The notes: generated by a model from the sequence alone, not told the origin. 52,364 nucleotides of DNA from Bacillota bacterium (GCA_016280725.1 JAEEHF010000065.1:1-52364); one strand, 5' to 3'. Shown: positions 9,552 through 20,453, counted from the stretch's first letter. Translations and numbers: made by a program.

Positions 9552-10343
9552 ATGAAAAAATATTTGAATATATTCAAAGCCGAGTTTATGAGTAGTTTGC
9601 AATATATCTTTAACTATGTATTTGGTAGTCTAACGTTTCTTATTTTCGTAGTTACATTTTATTACGTTTGGCAAGCAATATATAGTAATCCAAATGAACT
9701 TTTAAATGGTTATACAATGCAACAGATGGTTTGGTATTTAACTATAACGGAGGTAATATATGTAAGTACTAAGGCAAGCAAACTATGTAAAGATGTTAAT
9801 CTTGATGTTAAAAGCGGAAATATAACATACAATTTAAATAAACCTTATAGCTATATTTCGTTTACCTTATTTAAACAACTAGGTAAATCAATAATTCAAT
9901 TACTTATTTATATGCTTATTGCTTTAGTCGTTGTCTCAATTCTTTTGGGTAAAATTCCAGAGATTAGCTTTGTTCAATTATTACTTGTATTTGTTACATG
10001 TTTATTGGCACAAATTATTACCTCATTATTAATTATATTTATAGGGTTAGTTTCTTTTTATATGGGAGATTCTACGCCTCTATATTGGCTTTATTCAAAG
10101 TTTCTAATATTAGTTGGTGTTATATTTCCTATTGAGTTTTTCCCTGAAGCAATACAAAAAGTATTGATATATACACCAATATATGTAACTGCATATGGCC
10201 CTGCAAAATTGTTTGTTGATTTCTCATTCGATGGTTTTATTAATATTTTTCTTGCTCAGATAGTATATATATTTATTGCATATGGTTTGTGTGCAGCTTT
10301 ATATAATAGTGGCGCTAAGAGATTAAATGTTAATGGCGGGTAG
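9552..10343 (+). CDS. ABC-2 exporter permease, first subunit
   Basis: 263 residues with six predicted membrane helices, typical of the ABC-2 permeases paired with such ATPases (MKKYLNIFKAEFMSSLQYI at the N-terminus, GDSTPLYWLYSKF late). The start ATG follows AGAGGTGA at the end of the ATPase gene, so translation is probably coupled. It likely forms a heterodimer with the product of the next gene. Confidence 0.85.
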   Translation: MKKYLNIFKAEFMSSLQYIFNYVFGSLTFLIFVVTFYYVWQAIYSNPNELLNGYTMQQMVWYLTITEVIYVSTKASKLCKDVNLDVKSGNITYNLNKPYSYISFTLFKQLGKSIIQLLIYMLIALVVVSILLGKIPEISFVQLLLVFVTCLLAQIITSLLIIFIGLVSFYMGDSTPLYWLYSKFLILVGVIFPIEFFPEAIQKVLIYTPIYVTAYGPAKLFVDFSFDGFINIFLAQIVYIFIAYGLCAALYNSGAKRLNVNGG

Positions 10344-10358
10344 AAAGAAGGTGGAAGA

Positions 10359-11153
10359 ATGATTAAAACATTTAGCAAAGAGATTCGTCTTGTTTTATTA
10401 TCTGTTAAATATTCTATTATGAAAGAAATGCCTAATAAATTTACATTTATTACTAATGTTGTTTTTATGATTTTAAATAATGCTTCTTTCATACTTGAGT
10501 GGATTATTTTATTCTCTATTAGAAATGAAATAGGTGGATATGGTTTTAAAGAAGTTATGGTTTTATGGGGCTTTGCTGCAGGAACATATGGTTTTTGTCA
10601 CTTGTTCTTTGGAAATGCAATTCATCTTTCGGATATGATAGTAAATGGAGAATTAGATGCATATCTTGTTCAACCTAAAGATGCTCTTTTATCTGCGATT
10701 TCATCAAAATGCCAGATTTCTGCTATAGGTGATTTAATATATGCATTTGTTATGCTTATAATATATGGATTTAGCATACCTAATTTATTACTATATACTT
10801 TTGCTATAGTTTGCGGTGGTATCATTTATGCTAGTGTATCTGTTATATATAACGCATTATCGTTCTGGTTTGGTAAAGTAGATGTTATTACTGAAACTGT
10901 AAATAACGTATTTATCAATTTTGCAACTTATCCTGACAGTGTGTTTAAAGGTGGAGTTAGATTTTTATTGTATACGTTAATACCAGTTGGATTATCTAAT
11001 TATCTTCCAGTTTGGTTGATGATTGATTTTAGACCTGAATTATTTATAATCTTAGGTTTATCAACAATTTTATTTGCAGTTTTTGCTCATGGTATATTTA
11101 ATAAAGGATTAGCAAGATATTCTTCTTCAAACTTAATGAATGCAAGAGTATAA
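10359..11153 (+). CDS. ABC-2 exporter permease, second subunit
   Basis: 264 residues with six membrane helices. MIKTFSKEIRLVLLSVKYSI and the mid-protein GELDAYLVQPKDALLSAISS match the DUF990-type ABC-2 permease pattern. It follows the first permease by 15 bp with an AAGAAGGTGG ribosome binding site. A terminator follows, closing a three-gene operon. Confidence 0.85.
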   Translation: MIKTFSKEIRLVLLSVKYSIMKEMPNKFTFITNVVFMILNNASFILEWIILFSIRNEIGGYGFKEVMVLWGFAAGTYGFCHLFFGNAIHLSDMIVNGELDAYLVQPKDALLSAISSKCQISAIGDLIYAFVMLIIYGFSIPNLLLYTFAIVCGGIIYASVSVIYNALSFWFGKVDVITETVNNVFINFATYPDSVFKGGVRFLLYTLIPVGLSNYLPVWLMIDFRPELFIILGLSTILFAVFAHGIFNKGLARYSSSNLMNARV

Positions 11154-11162
11154 TAAAGTCTA

Positions 11163-11195
11163 AAGTGGATGGCTGTAAGTCATCCACTTTTGCTA
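11163..11195 (+). terminator. terminator of the ABC exporter operon
   Basis: AAGTGGATG and CATCCACTT pair around GCTGTAAGT, followed by TTGCTATTTTG. Confidence 0.8.
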
Positions 11196-11207
11196 TTTTG
11201 TCTATGA

Positions 11208-11235
11208 TTGACATATAGTAATCTTATTGTAAAAT
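11208..11235 (+). promoter_or_regulatory. promoter for rarA
   Basis: TTGACA, a 16-bp spacer, then TAAAAT, about 115 bp upstream of the rarA ATG. Confidence 0.6.
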
Positions 11236-11351
11236 AAAGCTTGAGTTGATATAATTAAGTCTCAATTAGAATTATTATAGACTTATGAAACAAATGATGA
11301 GAAGTAATTATAAAGATATTATTATTCCATTTATTTGGAGAAGGATAATCA

Positions 11352-12677
11352 ATGAAACAAACTAGTTTTTTAGAACAACCCGTAGCAGAGCCTTTGGCAT
11401 CTCGTATGAGGCCAACTACATTAGATGAATTTGTTGGTCAGAAACATTTGATTGGCGAAGGTAAGCTACTTAGGAAAATGATTGAAAGCGATAATGTTTC
11501 TTCAATGATATTTTGGGGGCCACCTGGAGTTGGTAAAACAACTCTTGCAAAGATTATCGCAACTAAAACTAAATCTGAATTCATTACGTTTTCTGCTGTA
11601 ACCTCAGGCATTAAGGAAATAAAGAATGTAATGGAAGATGCTGATAAGAATCGTGCTATGGGAATTAAGACGATTCTATTTGTCGACGAAATACATCGCT
11701 TTAACAAGGCTCAACAAGATGCTTTTTTACCTTTTGTTGAAAAGGGTGCAATTATACTAATTGGAGCAACAACTGAAAATCCATCATTTGAAGTTAATAA
11801 CGCCTTGCTATCAAGGTGTAGAGTATTTGTACTAAAAGAGCTTACTAGTGATGACATTTTTACATTATTAAAAAGGGCTATTACAGATGAAAAAGGTTTT
11901 GGAAAAGAAAAAATAGAGATTTCAGATGATGATATTAAAATAATTGCAGAATTTGCAAATGGTGATGCTAGAACTGCACTTACGACATTGGACATGATTA
12001 TTATAAATGGTGAGGTTGACGAAAAGGGTGCAATAAAAGTATCAAAGGATACTATTGAGGAGTGCTTAACTAAAAAGACACTTCTTTATGATAAAAATGG
12101 AGAAGAACACTATAATATTATTTCTGCTTTACATAAATCAATGAGAAATTCGGATCCAGATGCAGCTGTTTATTGGTTAGCAAGAATGTTAGAAGCAGGG
12201 GAAGACCCAATTTTTGTTGCTAGAAGAATTGCTAGATTTGCTAGTGAAGATATTGGGTTAGCTGATACTAATGCACTAAATGTAGCTATAAATGTTTATC
12301 ACGCATGTCACTTTATTGGTATGCCTGAATGTAATGTTCATTTGGCAGAGGCTGTAATATATATGTCTCTTGCTCCTAAATCAAATGCTTGCTATATGGC
12401 TTATCAAAATGCAAGTTATGATGCCAAAAGGATGCTGGCTGAACCAGTTCCTCTTGTTATAAGGAATGCTCCAACAAAACTAATGGGAGACCTAGATTAT
12501 GGTAAAGGATATCAATATGCTCATAATACTGAGGATAAACTTACCACTATGGAGTGTATGCCGGAATCTTTAAAAGGAAAGACTTATTATCATCCTACAA
12601 CACAAGGAAATGAGACAAAATTCAAAGAGAGATTAGAATACATAATTAAGTGGAAAAAAGAGCATTCAAAAAAATAA
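11352..12677 (+). CDS. rarA: replication-associated recombination AAA+ protein RarA (MgsA)
   Basis: 441 residues. The clamp-loader-like AAA+ core shows Walker A GPPGVGKTT, Walker B TILFVDEIHRFNKAQQDAFL, sensor 1 LIGATTENPSFEVN and LLSRCRVF, and the C-terminal MgsA region with ASEDIGLAD and YKGYQYAHN-type motifs (here GKGYQYAHNTEDK). RarA acts at stalled replication forks. It is monocistronic with its own promoter. Confidence 0.94.
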   Translation: MKQTSFLEQPVAEPLASRMRPTTLDEFVGQKHLIGEGKLLRKMIESDNVSSMIFWGPPGVGKTTLAKIIATKTKSEFITFSAVTSGIKEIKNVMEDADKNRAMGIKTILFVDEIHRFNKAQQDAFLPFVEKGAIILIGATTENPSFEVNNALLSRCRVFVLKELTSDDIFTLLKRAITDEKGFGKEKIEISDDDIKIIAEFANGDARTALTTLDMIIINGEVDEKGAIKVSKDTIEECLTKKTLLYDKNGEEHYNIISALHKSMRNSDPDAAVYWLARMLEAGEDPIFVARRIARFASEDIGLADTNALNVAINVYHACHFIGMPECNVHLAEAVIYMSLAPKSNACYMAYQNASYDAKRMLAEPVPLVIRNAPTKLMGDLDYGKGYQYAHNTEDKLTTMECMPESLKGKTYYHPTTQGNETKFKERLEYIIKWKKEHSKK

Positions 12678-12687
12678 TACAAAAATC

Positions 12688-12715
12688 TTGTCACACTACT
12701 TATCTATGTTATAAA
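12688..12715 (+). promoter_or_regulatory. promoter for the AIM24-like gene
   Basis: TTGTCA, a 16-bp spacer, then TATAAA, with the ribosome binding site AAAGGGGA 47 bp further on. Confidence 0.6.
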
Positions 12716-12771
12716 ATTATTCTAGATTAGAATGTTTGTTTAAACATTTAAAGTAGAAAGGGGAAAATAAT

Positions 12772-13449
12772 ATGGAGGCAAGAATTACAGGAGATTCATT
12801 ACCAGTTGTAACTTGTAAACTAAGTGCTGGTGAGTCTATGATTACTGAAAACGGTGGAATGAGCTGGATGACAGAAGGACTTAAGATGGAAACAACAACA
12901 AATGGAGGTCTTTTAAAAGGTCTTGGAAGAGCATTATCAGGTGAGTCAATTTTTATGAACATCTACACTGCTGAAAGAGAAGGAGCAGAAATCGCTTTTG
13001 CATCTTCTTTTCCTGGAAGAATTATTGAATTCAATTTAGGTGCTGGTGAAAGCATTATTGCTCAAAAGAAAGCTTTCTTATGTTCAGAGAGAAATGTTAA
13101 ATTATCAATGCATTTCCAAAAGAAACTTGGAGCAGGTTTATTTGGTGGTGAAGGATTCATCATGCAAAAGATTGAAGGACCTGGAAAAGTATATCTTGAA
13201 ATCGATGGAGATGCCATTGAAAGAGTATTACAACCAGGTGAAACACTTAAAGTTGATAATGGTTATGTTGCAGCTATGGAGTCAACAGTTAATATGAATA
13301 TTGAGACTGTTAAAGGAATTAAAAATATTTTCTTAGGTGGAGAAGGATTATTCTTAACAACTCTTACTGGACCTGGAAAAGTATATTTACAATCTATGCC
13401 AGTTTCAAACTTAGTTGGTCTTGTTGCATCATCATTACCAAGAAAGTAA
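12772..13449 (+). CDS. AIM24 / TIGR00266 family protein
   Basis: 225 residues made largely of beta-strand repeats rich in Gly. Two related halves carry GGEGFIMQKIEGPGKVYLE near residue 127 and GGEGLFLTTLTGPGKVYLQ near residue 187, the family hallmark. The role of bacterial members is unknown; the mitochondrial relative AIM24 affects membrane organisation. It has its own promoter and terminator and host-type codon use. Confidence 0.85.
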   Translation: MEARITGDSLPVVTCKLSAGESMITENGGMSWMTEGLKMETTTNGGLLKGLGRALSGESIFMNIYTAEREGAEIAFASSFPGRIIEFNLGAGESIIAQKKAFLCSERNVKLSMHFQKKLGAGLFGGEGFIMQKIEGPGKVYLEIDGDAIERVLQPGETLKVDNGYVAAMESTVNMNIETVKGIKNIFLGGEGLFLTTLTGPGKVYLQSMPVSNLVGLVASSLPRK

Positions 13450-13468
13450 TATACAGAATACATAAAAA

Positions 13469-13495
13469 AGGAGCGAGAAATCGCTTCTTTTTTTG
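13469..13495 (+). terminator. terminator of the AIM24-like gene
   Basis: GAGCGA / TCGCTTC stem with a GAAA loop and a run of T. Confidence 0.8.
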
Positions 13496-13530
13496 AAACA
13501 AAACTGTAACATTTAATTTCTACTTTGCAA

Positions 13531-13559
13531 TTGTCTTAATAGAATTAATATGATAATTT
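13531..13559 (+). promoter_or_regulatory. probable promoter of cassette gene 13644
   Basis: TTGTCT, a 16-bp spacer, then GATAAT. It is weaker than the promoters of the other cassettes. It sits directly after the AIM24 terminator. Confidence 0.45.
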
Positions 13560-13643
13560 ATTAGTGAGTTGATAGTGTTTTTCTATATTACAAACTAATT
13601 GGTTCAGTAATGAAGCGACTTTCCTTGAAAGGAGAGGTCTAAT

Positions 13644-14906
13644 ATGGCAGAGAAAAAAGTAAGCAATTGGCGTGAGGAAGCAACTCAGCTTCAGCTCAAA
13701 GGCCTTACCGAAGTTGAAATTGCCAAGCGTATTTGGCGCGAATATCAAAGGTGCTTTAAGAGTGAGGCATCTTGTGCTCGGACTGTTCAAAGGTATTTAA
13801 GGTCTGCCGAAAATCCTGGCAACAATAGTGACTCTTTTGAAGACGTTGTTGAGGAAATGAAAGGCAGTATCAGAAAAAAAGCGGAACGTGAAAAGAAACG
13901 TGAAGCCGTACTCATGAAAGCAGCAACTGATATCATCATTGATGGTGTCCTTGATGCTATTCAATCTCGTGAGCACTATCAACCCAAACGTTTCGAAGTA
14001 GTACACAACACCAATTTTTCTGAAGAAACTATTGTACTTGACATTTCTGACATTCAGGCAGGAACGTATATCTCCAAGGAATCTACCGGTGGACTTAATG
14101 AGTATAACTGGGATGTCCTTGAAAGACAGTTTGAAGCTCTTTGGTATGGTTTAGAAGAAATTGTTGTTAGGCACAAGATGGTTGCTCCGATTAATAACCT
14201 TCATGTGCATCTTCTTGGTGACATTGTTGAGGGATGGGATATCTTTAAAGGTCAGACTCATAGTATTGACCATGATATCGCGCATCAGCTTCTTGATATC
14301 ACGGATCTTATTGCAGATTTCCTTGATAAGTGCCGTACTTTGTTTGACCACATTCATGTTGTTGGTGTTCCCGGAAACCATGGTCGAATTGGCCGTCGTG
14401 GTGAGAACCTGCATTACGTGAACTATGACTACATTGTTTATAAGTTTGTTGAAAAGCTTCTTAAGAATTATCCCGAGTTTACTTGGCAGATTAGTGAATC
14501 TTGGTGGCAGGTTGATACTATTTATGACTACAACTTCCTTATGTTCCACGGTGATGACATTCGTGGTTGGCAGGGGATTCCTTATTATGGTATTGATAGG
14601 GCAGCTAAGAACTACCGCGAGCTTCTTGAACTTTTAGGAATTCGTTATGACTATATGGAAATTGGGCATTTCCATATGCCTTCTGAGCTTGCTGGTGTGA
14701 CTACTGAAAAGTTTATCAACGGTTGCTGGCCTGGTGGAACTATCTATTCTATGAAGGGGCTTGGCGCTGCGAATACTCCTGTCCAGAAACTTTTTGCTGT
14801 TCATCCTCGTCAGGGTGTTACGTATCGTTATCCTATTAGGCTTGTTGTTGATAAAGACAAACTCGATGTTGCTCGTCGTCAGGAGCGCACCAAAAAAGGC
14901 CAATAA
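13644..14906 (+). CDS. HTH plus calcineurin-like phosphoesterase (cassette C)
   Basis: 420 residues. Residues 1-55 look like a helix-turn-helix segment (LKGLTEVEIAKRIWREYQ), followed by a charged coiled coil near residues 70-90. The metallophosphoesterase core begins near residue 130: DISDIQAG, LGDIVEGWD, GNHGRIG, MFHGDD and the final GHFHMP motif are in the correct order for the two-metal site, although the usual DxH is DxQ. The fusion resembles phage-type phosphoesterases. Codon use is alien to the region, rich in CGT, CTT and GCT. One in-frame CGG (13779) reads as Arg. Substrate unknown. Confidence 0.82.
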   Translation: MAEKKVSNWREEATQLQLKGLTEVEIAKRIWREYQRCFKSEASCARTVQRYLRSAENPGNNSDSFEDVVEEMKGSIRKKAEREKKREAVLMKAATDIIIDGVLDAIQSREHYQPKRFEVVHNTNFSEETIVLDISDIQAGTYISKESTGGLNEYNWDVLERQFEALWYGLEEIVVRHKMVAPINNLHVHLLGDIVEGWDIFKGQTHSIDHDIAHQLLDITDLIADFLDKCRTLFDHIHVVGVPGNHGRIGRRGENLHYVNYDYIVYKFVEKLLKNYPEFTWQISESWWQVDTIYDYNFLMFHGDDIRGWQGIPYYGIDRAAKNYRELLELLGIRYDYMEIGHFHMPSELAGVTTEKFINGCWPGGTIYSMKGLGAANTPVQKLFAVHPRQGVTYRYPIRLVVDKDKLDVARRQERTKKGQ

Positions 14907-14936
14907 TTACAACTGTAATTAGGTGACAAAAAAATA

Positions 14937-14967
14937 AGTCTGATCTTTTGTTAGATCAGACTTTTTG
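14937..14967 (+). terminator. terminator of cassette C, shared with the MBL gene
   Basis: AGTCTGATC and GATCAGACT form a perfect 9-bp stem with an 8-nt loop. T-runs on both strands let it serve the convergent gene too. Confidence 0.9.
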
Positions 14968-15582
14968 TTATTTTATTAATTCTACACCTGTAATTTCTTT
15001 ATTTAATAATTCAATCATTTTCCTTCCATCGACTTTATTTCCTACTACACTTCCGTAGTGCGTTGGAACAACATACTTTGGACTTATTATATTTGCAAGC
15101 TCAGCCGCTTCTTTATAATCCATTGTATAGGTTCCTCCGCAAGGAAGCATTGCGATATCACACTTAACTAATTTTGCTTCTTCAGTAATATCTGTATCGC
15201 CTGCAACATAATAATTTGTTTCATCTAAATTTACTAAGTAGCCTAACCAATCGTTTTCGATGGGATGAAATTTTTTATTTGTATTATATGCTCTTATAGT
15301 TTTAAAGCTTGTTCCATCAATATTGCATTCTGTATTTGGCTCAACATATATAGTGTTTTCAAATTTGTTATTCTTTTCCATGCTTTTTGGCATGATTAAT
15401 GTGGTTGTCTCTTTTATTATTTTTTCTATATCATCTTTTGAGTAATGATCGAAGTGTTCATGAGTAATAAAAACAATATCAGCATCGTGATAATTTTCTT
15501 CTATTTTGTATGGGTCAAAGTATATTATCTTAGTACCGACGATCTTAATACTACTATGAAACACTGAAATATTATCAAGCAT
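14968..15582 (-). CDS. metallo-beta-lactamase-fold hydrolase (UPF0173-like)
   Basis: 204 residues. THEHFDHYS is the first metal-binding motif, AGDTDIT supplies the bridging Asp, and PTHYGS gives the late His, matching the small L-ascorbate-6-phosphate-lactonase-like or UPF0173 group. It is the only minus-strand gene between 1 and 19079. A GGAGGAATATAT ribosome binding site precedes the ATG. Substrate not deducible. Confidence 0.85.
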   Translation of the reverse strand: MLDNISVFHSSIKIVGTKIIYFDPYKIEENYHDADIVFITHEHFDHYSKDDIEKIIKETTTLIMPKSMEKNNKFENTIYVEPNTECNIDGTSFKTIRAYNTNKKFHPIENDWLGYLVNLDETNYYVAGDTDITEEAKLVKCDIAMLPCGGTYTMDYKEAAELANIISPKYVVPTHYGSVVGNKVDGRKMIELLNKEITGVELIK

Positions 15583-15625
15583 ATATATTCCTCCTTAGAG
15601 ATTAATTATATCACATATTGCTTAA

Positions 15626-15654
15626 TTGATATATTGACATTTATGTGATATAGT
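15626..15654 (+). promoter_or_regulatory. promoter for tcdA
   Basis: TTGATA, a 17-bp spacer, then TATAGT, with the ATG 39 bp downstream. The short divergent gap also carries TATCACATAT-type dyads. Confidence 0.5.
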
Positions 15655-15692
15655 ATTTTCAACGAATTTAAGTGATTTTAAGAGGTATTATT

Positions 15693-16421
15693 ATGAACGA
15701 TGAAGAAAACCAATTTTCAAGGACAGAATTATTACTTGATAAATCTGGTATCCAAAAATTGAAAGAAGCTAAAGTTCTTGTATTTGGGCTTGGTGGAGTT
15801 GGCTCATATGTTGTTGAAGCACTTGCTAGAGTTGGTGTTGGTAATTTTATAATTGTTGACAATGATGTTGTCTCTGAAAGTAACATAAATAGGCAGCTAA
15901 TAGCTACACATTCTACAATTGGCATGAATAAGGTTGATGTGTGCAAGAATAGGATTCTTGACATAAATCCGAACGCTAATGTAGAAGCAATTAAGGAGTT
16001 TTTTATGCCTGGGTCAAAATCTAAAATTATCAACAATGATGTTTCATATGTTATAGATTGTATTGATACTGTTACAGCAAAGATTGAAATTATTGTCCAA
16101 TGTAAACATCACGGTGTACCAGTAATATCAAGTATGGGTACCGGTAATAAATTGGATCCATCAAAATTTGAAATAACTGATATTAGTAAGACAAGTGTTT
16201 GTCCACTTGCTAAGGTTATGCGTAAAGAACTTAAAGATAGAAATATACGTAGCGTTAAAGTTTTATACTCTAAAGAAGAGCCTATTAATCCATATGGTAA
16301 CATAATTCTTGTTGATAAGAATATTAAACGTGTTCCAGGGAGTGTATCATTTGTTCCTTCTGTTGCGGGACTTATGATTGCTAGCGAGGTGGTAATGGAT
16401 ATACTTGGCTTAAAACGTTGA
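15693..16421 (+). CDS. tcdA: tRNA threonylcarbamoyladenosine dehydratase
   Basis: 242 residues of the ThiF/E1-like family. FSRTELLLDKSGIQKLKEAK leads into the nucleotide-binding GLGGVGSYVVEALARVGVG, then DNDVVSESNINRQLIA and DCIDTVTAKIE. TcdA cyclises t6A37 of tRNA to ct6A in an ATP-dependent reaction. ATG 15693 follows AAGAGGT; the reading from 15672 lacks a ribosome binding site. Confidence 0.9.
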   Translation: MNDEENQFSRTELLLDKSGIQKLKEAKVLVFGLGGVGSYVVEALARVGVGNFIIVDNDVVSESNINRQLIATHSTIGMNKVDVCKNRILDINPNANVEAIKEFFMPGSKSKIINNDVSYVIDCIDTVTAKIEIIVQCKHHGVPVISSMGTGNKLDPSKFEITDISKTSVCPLAKVMRKELKDRNIRSVKVLYSKEEPINPYGNIILVDKNIKRVPGSVSFVPSVAGLMIASEVVMDILGLKR

Positions 16422-16475
16422 TATTTAGGTCATAATAATATATAATCGATTTGTTAGTAATTGAAAGGAAATCAA

Positions 16476-17967
16476 ATGAAAAAAAGCAATATGGAATATA
16501 GCAGAGCACTTGTACCAAAGTATAATGCTCTATATAAAATTATTATTTTAATATTAGTTATTGTTCTATTAGCTTTAGTATTTATATATTTTGACTTTTT
16601 TAGAAAAGAACCTTTAAAGGACGAAATAGAAGTCATTAATGAATTTTCTCGGTGATAATACGCCAACTATGTATGGCTCTTATGATGAAAGTAATATATA
16701 TAAAATTGGAAAAGCACAGATGATAATAGACTATCAAGATAATTGCAACTGGACAATTAGTTATCCTGAAACTGGAATTGAAGAAATTGATGAAAAAGTT
16801 CTTTTTTATGCAAATAGATTGAGAGACAATTTCTTAATGCAATATAAAAGCGGAGATGTATCAAATGGTACATCATATGGTATGCATGTTGAATATGAAA
16901 CATCCTTAGAATCAGGCGATAATTTTTGTCTGATTTTTATTGACACTATAACTGAAAACGAAGATACGATTATTTCTAAAAATGAATATACACACCTATT
17001 TAGCATACTTACTGGTGAAGAATTATATAACTCAGACAAAGCAATTGGTGATTTTGCAAACATTGAAGATTATTCAAATTATACAAGTGAAGAGACGGAT
17101 CAACTAGAACTTTTGTACAGTGATGACATTATTAAATTTGCAACTACAAATTTAAATATTAGAAGTCAAAGGAGCACTTCTTCTGAAAAGCTTGGAACGC
17201 TTTATGAGGGAGAAGCCATAGAAGTTAAAAGCTCGGACAAAGACTGGGAGACAGTTATATATAATGGCAATATTGCGTATATAAAGACAGGTTACTTAAC
17301 TAAGAAAAAAGTGTTACATGCTCCCATTGAAATAGAGGTAGTAGATAGAGGTATTGATCCTAGTAAACCTATGCTTGCACTTACTTTTGATGATGGACCT
17401 AGCCCATATTCTACACCTAGAATTCTAGATGCATTAGAAAAAAATGGTGTAGTTGCTACTTTTTTTGATTTGGGGCAACTAGTTAACACATATCCAGATA
17501 TTGTTAGAAGAGAAGAGCAAATTGGTTGCGAAATTGGAAGTCATACATACTCACATAAAAATCTTAATACTTTATCTGATGCGCAAATAAAAGAGGAGAT
17601 AACCAAAAGTGAGAATGCCTTTATCAAAGCATTAGGACATAAAACTACTCTTGTTAGACCACCATATGGAAATGCAAATCTTAAGGTAAAAGAAAATATT
17701 GATTATCCATTAATTGATTGGAATGTTGATTCTCTTGATTGGAAATTAAGAGATAAAAATAAAATCATTCAAAGAGTAAGACAAACGGGTAACTTTGATG
17801 GACATATTATTCTTATGCATTCCATTTATGAAACGACTGCGGCTGCAGTAGAAGAACTTATACCTCAGCTACTAAACGAAGGTTATCAATTTGTTACTGT
17901 TTCAGAGTTGGCTTTTTACAAGGGTAATACTGTTTTATATACTGCGATAGACTATCATGGATTTTAA
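16476..17967 (+). CDS. membrane-anchored SH3/polysaccharide deacetylase, needs a +1 frameshift at CGG 16650
   Basis: The gene lies in two frames. Codons 1-58 (from ATG 16476, ribosome binding site AAAGGAA) encode a cytoplasmic stub and one membrane helix (IIILILVIVLLALVFIYF), then CGG TGA stops the frame at 16655. Shifting +1 at the C of CGG reads GGT and continues for 438 codons, giving 496 residues: a DUF4163/RsiV-like extracellular region, an SH3b unit (TTNLNIRSQRSTSSEKLGTL), and a NodB deacetylase with TFDDGPS, EIGSHTYSHKNL, RPPYGNAN and LMHS motifs. Without the shift the enzyme would have no membrane anchor. The activity is inferred to be N-deacetylation of peptidoglycan or another wall glycan. 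Confidence 0.85.
16650..16655 (+). other. +1 recoding site: CGG followed by TGA (deacetylase)
   Basis: The zero frame reads TTT TCT CGG TGA. Skipping the C at 16650 gives TCT GGT GAT AAT, which joins the membrane segment to the extracellular part. The P-site codon is TCT (Ser). No SD-like stimulator or prfB-type site lies just upstream. Confidence 0.8.
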
Positions 17968-19054
<1,087 letters not shown>

Positions 19055-19081
19055 ATGGCGCACGGTGTGCGCCATTTTTTT
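19055..19081. terminator. bidirectional terminator between mreB and murC
   Basis: ATGGCGCAC and GTGCGCCAT form a perfect 9-bp stem with a GGT loop, followed by seven T. The two genes converge here. Confidence 0.9.
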
Positions 19082-20453
19082 ATTCTACTAACATGTCAGA
19101 TATTTTTGTTACTGTTCCAGCACCGATAGTAAGTACTATATCATTTTCTTTTATATTATCTTTTATATACTTTACACAGTTTTCAAAGGAATCAATATAT
19201 TTACAATTATGTGTCTCACAATTTATTGCTTCGGCTAGTTTTTCCGAAGTAGTTTCTCCATCAAAAACTTCTCTTGCGGCATATATGTCTAATAGTAAAG
19301 TTTCATCGGCATCATTAAATGCAGAAAGGAATTCGTTCCATAGTGATTTTGTTCTTGAGTAAGTGTGTGGTTGAAATACAACTAGTATTTTTTCATGTGG
19401 TAATTCAGTTGCTGATTTTATAGTTGCTTTAATTTCTGTAGGGTGGTGAGCATAATCATCAAATACACGAGCTCCATTAACCATTCCTTTGTATTCAAAT
19501 CTTCTTGATGCACCAGAAAAGTCAGTTAGTGACTTTATTATTGCTTTATTATCTATTTCGTAATACTTTGCGATTGCAATTGTTGCTAGAGAATTTAAAA
19601 CATTGTGATAGCCCGGTACACTTAAATTAACAGGTATTTCTTCTTTTCCATTTGTTGCTGTATATGAATAGAATCCGGTAGGGTTTAGTACTATATCTTT
19701 TGCTAACCAATCAGCATCTTTATTATTTATACCAAATGATATTTTTTTACATTGTAATTCATTAGTTACTTCAATACATTTTGGATCGTCTGCATTAAAA
19801 ACTGTAACTCCATCTTGAGGAACTAAGTTAACAAATTTTTTGAAAGCCGATTTAATATGTTCGATATCTCTAAAGTAATCTAGGTGATCTTCTTCAATAT
19901 TTAAAAGTATAACAGACTTAGGATGAAATTGTAAAAAGCTTTCTACGTACTCGCAAGACTCAATTATGAAGAAAGGACTTTTTCCAATTCTATAATTTCC
20001 ATTTATTGCTCTAAAATCTGCACCTACTTGAATTGAAGGATCCTTATCTGCTTCTAAAAAGCATTGCGATACCATTGAAGTAGTTGTAGTTTTTCCATGA
20101 GTCCCACAAATTCCGATTGTATCACTGTAAAGTTTAGTAAGTTCTCCTAGAAATTCACTTCTTTCCATTACTTTAATATTTTGGTTGTTAGCTTCAACTA
20201 GTTCAGGATTGTCCTTTTTGATTGCAGCAGTATATACAACTAAATTTGCTTCTTTAACATTTTGTTTATTATGTCCAATATGTACTTGTATTCCGCTATC
20301 TTGAAGTTTATGAGTTGTTTTACTTTCAACACCGTCAGAACCTGATACTTTATATCCCATATGTAGGGCAATTTCGGCAAGTCCACTCATAGATACGCCA
20401 CCTATGCCAATGAAATGTATTATTGAACCTAATGGTAAATTACTTATTAACAT
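19080..20453 (-). CDS. murC: UDP-N-acetylmuramate--L-alanine ligase
   Basis: MurC adds the first amino acid, L-Ala, to UDP-MurNAc. 457 residues with the N-terminal GIGGVSMSGLAEI Rossmann motif, ATP loop GTHGKTTTTSMVS, the catalytic-region NIEEDHLDYF, FDDYAHHPTEI and FQPHTYSRT. The ribosome binding site AAAGGGATG precedes the ATG. It converges with mreB, another envelope gene. Confidence 0.96.
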   Translation of the reverse strand: MLISNLPLGSIIHFIGIGGVSMSGLAEIALHMGYKVSGSDGVESKTTHKLQDSGIQVHIGHNKQNVKEANLVVYTAAIKKDNPELVEANNQNIKVMERSEFLGELTKLYSDTIGICGTHGKTTTTSMVSQCFLEADKDPSIQVGADFRAINGNYRIGKSPFFIIESCEYVESFLQFHPKSVILLNIEEDHLDYFRDIEHIKSAFKKFVNLVPQDGVTVFNADDPKCIEVTNELQCKKISFGINNKDADWLAKDIVLNPTGFYSYTATNGKEEIPVNLSVPGYHNVLNSLATIAIAKYYEIDNKAIIKSLTDFSGASRRFEYKGMVNGARVFDDYAHHPTEIKATIKSATELPHEKILVVFQPHTYSRTKSLWNEFLSAFNDADETLLLDIYAAREVFDGETTSEKLAEAINCETHNCKYIDSFENCVKYIKDNIKENDIVLTIGAGTVTKISDMLVE

